A stretch of 64,000 nucleotides of DNA from Azospira restricta. Its GTDB lineage: Bacteria; Pseudomonadota; Gammaproteobacteria; Burkholderiales; Rhodocyclaceae. The notes below the pieces were generated by a model. That model ran no database searches. It was not told the origin of the DNA and worked only from the letters and a program-made list of their open reading frames with translations. The DNA lies in contig NZ_CP064781.1 of NCBI RefSeq assembly GCF_016858125.1, positions 2,985,501 through 3,049,500 of the forward strand. The letters are read 5' to 3'. This document shows, piece by piece, positions 34,407 through 40,971 of the stretch (positions are counted from its first letter, which is position 1; every line of letters starts with the position of its first letter). A program made the position numbers and the translations under genes.

Positions 34407-34935
34407 CGGTCTGTCCTGTCAGTTCAAGCGTGTTGATCACGAAATCGGCGATGGCGTCGATGTCGTTCAGGTCGAGCACGGGCAGATGCGCCGGCAGATG
34501 CGCCTTGTCCCGCGCATCGGTCGCCACCGCGACGACGTTCGGGTTCTCCGGCCACAGCGGCGGCTTGCCGTTGGCCGGGCGGTGCACCTCCAGCTTCGGC
34601 ACCGGCTCGTTCTTGAAGCCCTCGACCAGCACCAGGTCGCAGGGCGAGAAATGCGCAAGGTAATCGGCCAGCGTCGGCTCGGTTTCGTCGCGCAGTTCGT
34701 GCAGCAGCGCCCAGCGCTGCGCGCCGGTGAGCATCACCTCGCTCGCCCCGGCCTCGCGGTGGCGCCAGGAATCCTTGCCCGGCCGGTCGATGTCGAAGCC
34801 GTGGTGCGCGTGCTTGATCACGGAAACCCTGAGGCCGCGCGCGGTCAGCCGCGGGATCAGCCGTTCGAGGAGGGTCGTCTTGCCCGAGCCGGAATAGCCG
34901 GCCACCCCAAATACCTTCATCGCGAAAACTTTCAT
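34393..34935 (-). CDS. mobB: molybdopterin-guanine dinucleotide biosynthesis adaptor MobB
   Basis: A 180-residue P-loop GTPase that assists MobA in making the bis-MGD cofactor. It has GVAGYSGSGKTTLLERLIP (Walker A), VIKHAHHGFDIDRPGKDSWRHREAGA, and LVLVEGFKNEPVPKLEVHR. The ATG at 34935 overlaps the stop of the upstream ATP-grasp-like gene by 4 bases (ATGA); a second in-frame ATG five codons later is possible. The coupling to the unknown upstream gene is notable. Confidence 0.93.
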   Translation of the reverse strand: MKVFAMKVFGVAGYSGSGKTTLLERLIPRLTARGLRVSVIKHAHHGFDIDRPGKDSWRHREAGASEVMLTGAQRWALLHELRDETEPTLADYLAHFSPCDLVLVEGFKNEPVPKLEVHRPANGKPPLWPENPNVVAVATDARDKAHLPAHLPVLDLNDIDAIADFVINTLELTGQTDALV

Positions 34936-36236
34936 GACGCCATTTTACCCGCTGCCGCTTCCGGCACCTCGAACACCGGCGCGAAGCCGCCGCCGGGAGT
35001 GCGGAAGTTGGTGGTCTGCCCCTGGTAGAGGCGGGCGACGACGAGCTGCACCTGGCCGGCGTAGGCGTAGTTGCGCAGGTCGAGCTTGAACTGCTGCGGT
35101 TCGCCGGCGACGTTCAGGCGCCGCTCGGAGGGCGGCACCAGCGCCTGCGCGATGTAGTCGCCCTGCAGGATCTCCTCGAACACGCGCTTGGTCAGCTTGT
35201 CGCCGCGGTACGCGGCCTTGCTGCCGTAGCCGGCGGCCGGCTTGAAGAACCAGCGCTTGCGCCCGGCCCATAATTCCTCGGCGTCTTCCGCGCGCACCGT
35301 GCGCGTCATCGGCACCATGTCGGCGATCAGCCGCCGCGCCTCCGCCGGCACGCCGAGGTCGGCGAGCCAGCCGGAATCGCACAGCGCGACGAGGTTGCGC
35401 TTGTCGGCGTAGAGCGCATGCGCGCGCGGGTGCGGCGTGATCACCGCGCCGTCATGGTCCCAGGCGGCGCGCAGCGCGGCGTTCGCCGGATCGTCGAGCG
35501 CGAAGTCGGTGAGACGGTTGTAGACGAGATCGACCGGCTGTCCGGCGTGCAGCAGCCGTGCGCCGTCCCACGTGAATTCGGACGGGTCGGCGACCACCGC
35601 GGCGATGCCGGCGCGCTCGAACAGCCGGCGGAACAGCTCGAATTCCGGCGCCAGGTACTGCTCGCCCGGTGTTTCGTCGACGATCGCGATGCGCGCGAGC
35701 GGAAGGTCGCCGCGCACGCGCCGCCATTCGTCGCGGAACATCGCGACGAACAGTCCCTCGACATCGACCGGGGACGGCGGCATCAGCGCCGCGACGGCGT
35801 CGCAGCAGGCGCGCTGCGCCGCCGCCAGCCGCGCGTTCAGGAGGCCGCCGCCGGCGTTGGTGTTGATCTCGATCAGCTTCGGTCCTTCGTCGCCGACGTG
35901 GAAATCGTAGCCGAGGAAGGCGCCGGCCGCTGCCGTGGCATGCCGGGCCGAGGCCGGCGCCCAGCCGAGCACGCGTTCCTGCCAGCCGGGCAGCGCGACG
36001 ATCGCATCGAACGCGGCGACCAGCTCGGCCATGTGCGCGAGATGCCGGCGGCCGACGAAGACGATCGAGTCGGAGAAGAGGTGCGGCCGCGTCGCGAAGA
36101 TCTCGCGGTAGAGGCCGTCGGCGCCGAGCGCCGCCTCCAGCGCGGCATGGTCGAGCGTGACGCAGGTGCAGTCGCGGTTGAGCACTTCGGCGGCGGACTG
36201 ACAGTCGTCGGGCAGCGGCGTCATCAGTTCGTTCAT
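34932..36236 (-). CDS. uncharacterised ATP-grasp-like protein
   Basis: A 434-residue protein that I do not recognise as any characterised enzyme. Sequence features suggest an ATP-grasp-type fold: GPKLIEINTNAGGGLLNARL is like the Mg/ATP-binding E-x-N motif of that superfamily, and WFFKPAAGYGSKAAYRGDKLTK resembles a lysine/glycine-rich nucleotide loop; the motif order could reflect a permuted fold as in glutathionylspermidine synthase-like proteins. No signal peptide or membrane helix is seen. It lies 10 bases after yoaA and overlaps mobB by 4 bases, in an operon with molybdenum-cofactor genes. A ligase acting on a peptide or small amine/acid is conceivable; this is inference. Confidence 0.6.
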   Translation of the reverse strand: MNELMTPLPDDCQSAAEVLNRDCTCVTLDHAALEAALGADGLYREIFATRPHLFSDSIVFVGRRHLAHMAELVAAFDAIVALPGWQERVLGWAPASARHATAAAGAFLGYDFHVGDEGPKLIEINTNAGGGLLNARLAAAQRACCDAVAALMPPSPVDVEGLFVAMFRDEWRRVRGDLPLARIAIVDETPGEQYLAPEFELFRRLFERAGIAAVVADPSEFTWDGARLLHAGQPVDLVYNRLTDFALDDPANAALRAAWDHDGAVITPHPRAHALYADKRNLVALCDSGWLADLGVPAEARRLIADMVPMTRTVRAEDAEELWAGRKRWFFKPAAGYGSKAAYRGDKLTKRVFEEILQGDYIAQALVPPSERRLNVAGEPQQFKLDLRNYAYAGQVQLVVARLYQGQTTNFRTPGGGFAPVFEVPEAAAGKMAS

Positions 36237-36246
36237 ATCCGTTCGT

Positions 36247-38238
36247 TCATGCCAGGGCTCCGGCCGCGAAGAAGTCGACCACCTCGGCCAGCTCGCGCGT
36301 CCGCTTCATCGGCGGCAGGCTGCGCCAGACGCGCTTGCCGTAGGGCTTGGTGATCAGGCGCGGGTCGCAGATCATCAGCACGCCGCGGTCGCTCTCGTCG
36401 CGGATCAGCCGGCCGGCGCCCTGCTTGACGTTGATCACGGCGCGCGGCAACTGGTATTCCATGAAGGCGTTGCGGCCCTCGCGGTTCATCCTTTCGATGC
36501 GCGCCGACAGCACCGGGTCGTCGGGCGGCGCGAACGGCAGCTTGTCGATGACCACCAGCGACAGCGCCTCGCCGCGCACGTCGACGCCCTCCCAGAAGCT
36601 CTGGCTGCCGACCAGGATGGCGTTGCCGAGCCGCCGGAAGCGCTCCAGCAGCTCGTTCTTGCTGCCCTCGCCCTGCAAGAGCAGCGGGTAGTCCAGCCCC
36701 TCGCGCTCGAGGAAATCCTGCAGCAGTTCGTGCATGCGGCGCATCGCCCTGAGCGAAGTGCACAGGAAGAAGGCGCGGCCGCCGCTCGCCTGCACCACCG
36801 GGAACGCGGCCTTCGCCACGGCCTCGATGAAGCCCGGGCTGTTCGGCTCGGGCAGGCCCTGCGGCGCGTAGAGCACGGCCTGGCTGCCGTAGTCGAAGGG
36901 GCTCTCCCAGCACGCCGACTCGGCGTCGACCAGCCCCATCTCGGCGCAGTAGTGGCCGAAGTCCTTCTGCACCGCGAGCGTCGCCGAGGTGAAGATCCAG
37001 GCGCGCGGGTGGCCGCTCATCTGCTTGCGGAAAATCTCGCCGATCGCGAGCGGCGTCGCGTTCAACTGCAGCGAGTAGGTCGTCGCCTCGCCCCAGCGCA
37101 CGCTGCCGGGGCCATCGTTTTCCAGTTCGGCCGCGCCGTCGTTCGCCCCGCCCGCCTTCTTCGCGTCGTCGCCGGCGCGCCAGCGGCGGAAGCCGGCGAG
37201 CAGTTCGAGGCTGCGCTGCCAGCAGCTCTCCAGCCCTTCCGAACGCTCCGCCTGCGTTTCCAGGATCGCCGCGAAATGCTCCAGCGTGTTGACCAGGCCG
37301 ACGAGGTAGTTGTCGAAGCCGGCGCGCGCCTCGAGCTGCGCCAGCGTATAGCGCGCCGGCTCGACGCCGAGCGTCAGGCGCAGGTCCTTGGCCGCCTTCT
37401 CCAGCGTCGCGCAGGCCGGCGGCAGGTCGAGGCAGTCGCGGGCCGAGGCCAGCGCCTCGATCTTGGTGTCGCGCGCGAGGTCGGTGACCTGCGCCGTCGA
37501 CACGCTGTCGCCGAAGAACAGGCTGGCGGTTTCCGGCAGCTGGTGCGCCTCGTCGAAGATCACCGCGTTGCACGCCGGCAGCAGTTCGGCCATGCCCTCG
37601 TCCTTCAATATCACGTCGGCGAAGAACAGGTGGTGGTTGACGACGACGACGTCGGCCTCCAGCGCCTGCCGGCGCGCGGCGAGCACGAAGCAGTCCTTGT
37701 GGCTCGGGCAGTCCTGGCCGAGGCAGTTCTCGCGCGTCGAGGTGACCATGGACCACACCGGCGAGCTCTCCGGCACGTCGTTGCATTCACCCTTGTCGCC
37801 GCTCTGCGTGGTCTTCGCGAAGCGGGCGATGGCGCGCGCGTGGCCGGCGTCCTCCTTCGCCAGGAAGCGGCCGTCGGACAGCGCGCGGTCGAGGTGGTAA
37901 TGGCAGACGTAGTTGGCGCGCCCCTTCAGCAGCGCGATCTTCACCGGCGCCTTCAGCGCATCGCGCACGGTCGGCAGGTCGCGGTTGAAGAGCTGGTCCT
38001 GCAGCGTCTTGGTGCCGGTGGAGACGATCACCTTGCCGCCGGAGAGCAGCGCCGGCACGAGGTAGGCGTAGGTCTTGCCGGTGCCGGTGCCGGCCTCGGC
38101 GACCAGCACGCGGTTGTCGGCGAGCGCCGCGGCGACGCGCTCGGCCATCTCCAGCTGCTGCGTGCGCGTGCGGTAGCCGGGAATGCTCTGCGCCAGCGGA
38201 CCGGCGAGCGAAAAGACTTCGGAGAGCGACGGGGACAT
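36247..38238 (-). CDS. ATP-dependent DNA helicase, DinG/YoaA (XPD-like) family
   Basis: A 663-residue superfamily 2 helicase. Motif I is AEAGTGTGKTYAYLVPALL, motif II is DEAH (VIFDEAHQLPE), and late motifs include GSQSFWEGVD and INVKQGAGRLIRDESDRG. Cysteines in the RANYVCHYH and CLGQDCPSHKDCFVL segments fit the 4Fe-4S cluster of XPD/DinG-type enzymes. YoaA in E. coli acts in replication-fork repair with the HolC clamp-loader subunit. It is probably the head of the minus-strand operon that continues into the ATP-grasp-like and molybdopterin genes. Confidence 0.9.
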   Translation of the reverse strand: MSPSLSEVFSLAGPLAQSIPGYRTRTQQLEMAERVAAALADNRVLVAEAGTGTGKTYAYLVPALLSGGKVIVSTGTKTLQDQLFNRDLPTVRDALKAPVKIALLKGRANYVCHYHLDRALSDGRFLAKEDAGHARAIARFAKTTQSGDKGECNDVPESSPVWSMVTSTRENCLGQDCPSHKDCFVLAARRQALEADVVVVNHHLFFADVILKDEGMAELLPACNAVIFDEAHQLPETASLFFGDSVSTAQVTDLARDTKIEALASARDCLDLPPACATLEKAAKDLRLTLGVEPARYTLAQLEARAGFDNYLVGLVNTLEHFAAILETQAERSEGLESCWQRSLELLAGFRRWRAGDDAKKAGGANDGAAELENDGPGSVRWGEATTYSLQLNATPLAIGEIFRKQMSGHPRAWIFTSATLAVQKDFGHYCAEMGLVDAESACWESPFDYGSQAVLYAPQGLPEPNSPGFIEAVAKAAFPVVQASGGRAFFLCTSLRAMRRMHELLQDFLEREGLDYPLLLQGEGSKNELLERFRRLGNAILVGSQSFWEGVDVRGEALSLVVIDKLPFAPPDDPVLSARIERMNREGRNAFMEYQLPRAVINVKQGAGRLIRDESDRGVLMICDPRLITKPYGKRVWRSLPPMKRTRELAEVVDFFAAGALA

Positions 38239-38317
38239 GCGGGGTTTCGGGATGGGGAGCTCGGTGCGCGAAGGCGAATGCTACCAGAAGCCCGACGGCG
38301 ATCGCCCGCCGGGCCGT

Positions 38318-38698
38318 TCACTTGGCCACCACGGTTCCTTTCTGCGGCACCGCTTCGTCATCCGGTTCGTCCGTTGTTCCGGGAACATCGGCCACCGGAG
38401 CGTAGCTCGCCCGCTGCCGGACCCATTGCTCGAAGGGAATTTCGGCGACCTCGGGCGTGCGCCGCTCGGGCGTACGCCGGCGGTCCTTCCAGCCCGGCGG
38501 CGGCCCCTGCTCGGCGTCGCGGCGATCCTTGTGCAGCCGCCGTTCCGGCGGCCCCTTGTCGACATGCCGGCGGTCCGTCTCGCCGGCGCGCCGTTCGGGT
38601 GAGCCGACGTCGATCAGCCGCCGGTCACCGTCGGTCCGGCGGTCATCGTGGCTGCGCCGTTCGCCCTTGCCGCGCTGCTTGTTTCCGCCCTGATCCAT
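38318..38698 (-). CDS. hypothetical low-complexity protein with ERR/DRR repeats
   Basis: I do not recognise this protein. The 126-residue product is highly charged and probably disordered. From residue 10 to 85 it is built from a short degenerate unit of 8-10 residues containing paired arginines (GERRSHDDRR, GDRRLID, PERRAGETDRR, PERRLHKDRR, KDRRRTPERR), followed by an acidic C-terminal tail. A GGAGGGG precedes the ATG at 38698 (a GTG one codon upstream is also in frame). Such repeats could bind nucleic acid or anionic surfaces, but there is no direct evidence. It lies 79 bases upstream of the helicase gene on the same strand. Confidence 0.55.
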   Translation of the reverse strand: MDQGGNKQRGKGERRSHDDRRTDGDRRLIDVGSPERRAGETDRRHVDKGPPERRLHKDRRDAEQGPPPGWKDRRRTPERRTPEVAEIPFEQWVRQRASYAPVADVPGTTDEPDDEAVPQKGTVVAK

Positions 38699-38870
38699 CA
38701 CCCCTCCGTCGCCAGTTCAACTCCGCCGCCACGCCGATACGCGAATACTACCGTCCTCTGAACCGGGGCGAACGGCTGTGTTGCACCCGGACGGAATGGA
38801 GACACGGCGGTCATGACAACCCGCTAAGCGTACCCGCCAGTATAGGGCCGGGCAGGTCGAACGCAAGCGC

Positions 38871-38900
38871 TTGACCGGCCTGCGGGTTTGTCACGACAAT
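38871..38900 (+). promoter_or_regulatory. candidate sigma-70 promoter of bcp
   Basis: TTGACC (38871-38876) and GACAAT (38895-38900) are 18 bases apart, 28 bases upstream of the bcp ATG. Confidence 0.35.
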
Positions 38901-38927
38901 CCTCGCAACAGCACCACGGAGACCTTG

Positions 38928-39392
38928 ATGATCGACCAGCCAGTCGCCGACTTCACGCTACCCGCCACCGGCGAAAAGAGCTTCACCCTCTCCGCGCAAC
39001 GCGGCAAGACCGTCATCCTCTACTTCTACCCCAAGGACAGCACCCCCGGCTGCACGACCGAAGCGCAGCAGTTCCGCGACCTCTTCGCGGACTTCGCCGC
39101 GGCCGGCTGCGTGATCGCCGGCGTCTCGCGCGACTCGCTGCGCTCGCACGAGAACTTCCGCGCCAAGCAGGGCCTGCCCTTCGACCTGCTCGCCGACACG
39201 GACGAGCGGCTGTGCAGCCAGTTTTCGGTCATCAAGCAGAAGAAGCTCTACGGAAAGGAGGTTCGCGGTATCGAGCGCAGCACCTTCGTCATCGACGGCC
39301 AGGGCATGCTGCGCAGGGAATGGCGCGGGGTCAAGGTACCCGGCCACGCCCAGGAAGTGCTGGACTACGTGAAAACCCTCAGCGAGAGATAA
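38928..39392 (+). CDS. bcp: thioredoxin-dependent peroxiredoxin, Bcp/PrxQ type
   Basis: A 154-residue peroxidase reducing H2O2 and organic hydroperoxides. It has the peroxidatic Cys in YPKDSTPGCTTEAQQFRD, with the PrxQ-type Thr pair. The next Cys typical of atypical 2-Cys PrxQ proteins (five residues on) is absent at that position (Gln in TTEAQQ); the later Cys in AAGCVIAGVS or ERLCSQF might substitute or it may work as a 1-Cys enzyme. The ATG at 38928 follows ACGGAGA. The PIN-PhoH gene starts 13 bases later on the same strand, so they form an operon. Confidence 0.92.
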   Translation: MIDQPVADFTLPATGEKSFTLSAQRGKTVILYFYPKDSTPGCTTEAQQFRDLFADFAAAGCVIAGVSRDSLRSHENFRAKQGLPFDLLADTDERLCSQFSVIKQKKLYGKEVRGIERSTFVIDGQGMLRREWRGVKVPGHAQEVLDYVKTLSER

Positions 39393-39404
39393 CGGAGACC
39401 CATC

Positions 39405-40826
39405 ATGGCCCGCAAGCCCGCAGCCAAGCCGAAGTCCGAGCCCGCTCACTGCAAGATCTTCGTCCTCGACACCAACGTGCTGATGCACGACCCGACCAGC
39501 CTCTACCGCTTCGAGGAGCATGACGTCTACCTGCCGATCATGACCCTCGAGGAACTCGACAACAACAAGAAGGGCATGTCGGAAATCGCGCGCAACGCGC
39601 GCCAGGCAACGCGCACCCTCGACGAGATCGTCAGCAGCTTCGAGAACGGCATCGAGAGCGGCATCCCGCTCGATGGCCCGTCGAAGAAGCTGGCCAGCGG
39701 CCGCCTCTTCCTGCAGACCGAGGCGATCGCCGCCGACCTGCCGGCGGCGCTGCCGACCGCGAAGTACGACAACCAGATCCTCGCCGTCGTCATCCACCTG
39801 CAGCGCAAGCATCCGCGGCGACCGGTGATCCTCGTCTCGAAGGACATCAACATGCGCATCAAGGCCCGCGCGCTCGGGCTGGAGGCGCAGGACTACTTCA
39901 ACGACAAGGTGCTCGAGGACACCGACCTCCTCTACACCGGCATGCGCCAGCTGCCCGCGGACTTCTGGGACAAGCACGGACAGGGCATGGAGTCGTGGAA
40001 GCAGGACGGGCACACGATGTACCGCGTCAAGGGCCCGCTGTCGTCGCAGATGCTGGTCAACGAATTCCTGTTCATCGACGGCGATCCGAACTTCGCGGCG
40101 ATCGTCAGGAACGTCGCCGGCAAGACCGCCGAGTTCGCCACGCTGACCGACTATTCGCATCCGAAGAACGCGGTGTGGGGCATCACGGCGCGCAACCGCG
40201 AGCAGAACTTCGCGCTCAACCTGTTGATGAACCCGGCGGTCGACTTCATCACGCTGCTCGGCCAGGCCGGCACCGGCAAGACGCTGCTGACGCTCGCCGC
40301 CGGCCTCACCCAGGTGCTGGAGACGAAGCTCTACGCCGAGATCATCATGACCCGCGTCACCGTTCCGGTCGGCGAGGACATCGGCTTCCTGCCCGGCACC
40401 GAGGAGGAGAAGATGACGCCGTGGATGGGCGCGCTCGAGGACAACCTCGACGTGTTGAACAAGACCGACGAGGGCGCCGGCGACTGGGGGCGGGCGGCGA
40501 CGATGGACCTGATCCGCAGCCGGATCAAGGTCAAGTCGCTGAACTTCATGCGCGGCCGCACCTTCCTCAACAAGTACCTGATCATCGACGAGGCGCAGAA
40601 CCTGACGCCGAAGCAGATGAAAACGCTGATCACGCGCGCCGGCCCCGGCACCAAGGTGGTCTGCCTCGGCAACATCGCGCAGATCGACACCCCCTACCTG
40701 ACCGAGGGCAGTTCGGGGCTGACCTACGTCGTCGACCGCTTCAAGGGCTGGGACCATTCCGGCCACATCACGCTGCAGCGCGGCGAGCGTTCGCGGCTGG
40801 CGGACCACGCTGCGGAAGTGCTGTAG
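39405..40826 (+). CDS. PIN-PhoH fusion protein (PhoH2 type, ribonuclease/ATPase)
   Basis: A 473-residue fusion. An N-terminal PIN RNase domain (about 18-160) begins FVLDTNVLMHDP with the first catalytic Asp and keeps the acidic TLEELDNNKK motif. A PhoH ATPase domain (about 235-470) has Walker A GQAGTGKTLLTLAA and Walker B YLIIDEAQNLTPKQMKTLITRAG. PhoH2 proteins studied in mycobacteria unwind and cleave RNA; the same architecture is widespread in proteobacteria. It is encoded directly after bcp, which may hint at a stress-linked RNA turnover role (inference). Confidence 0.9.
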   Translation: MARKPAAKPKSEPAHCKIFVLDTNVLMHDPTSLYRFEEHDVYLPIMTLEELDNNKKGMSEIARNARQATRTLDEIVSSFENGIESGIPLDGPSKKLASGRLFLQTEAIAADLPAALPTAKYDNQILAVVIHLQRKHPRRPVILVSKDINMRIKARALGLEAQDYFNDKVLEDTDLLYTGMRQLPADFWDKHGQGMESWKQDGHTMYRVKGPLSSQMLVNEFLFIDGDPNFAAIVRNVAGKTAEFATLTDYSHPKNAVWGITARNREQNFALNLLMNPAVDFITLLGQAGTGKTLLTLAAGLTQVLETKLYAEIIMTRVTVPVGEDIGFLPGTEEEKMTPWMGALEDNLDVLNKTDEGAGDWGRAATMDLIRSRIKVKSLNFMRGRTFLNKYLIIDEAQNLTPKQMKTLITRAGPGTKVVCLGNIAQIDTPYLTEGSSGLTYVVDRFKGWDHSGHITLQRGERSRLADHAAEVL

Positions 40827-40971
40827 GCGCGGCGGGCGCCGGCGGCCGGGAACGGGCGCCGGCCGCATGCCAGCCGGCGGCCGCATCCCCGACCCGGCCG
40901 CGCCGCCGGCATCGGCGCGCAGCCGCCGATCCTCCGCTGGCACTCGCCGACCGGCGGACTACGATGGGTAG

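Noticed and set aside
40827-40971. GC-rich imperfect inverted segments after the PIN-PhoH gene as a terminator
   Set aside because: The stems are imperfect, built of common GCCGGC words, and there is no T-run.
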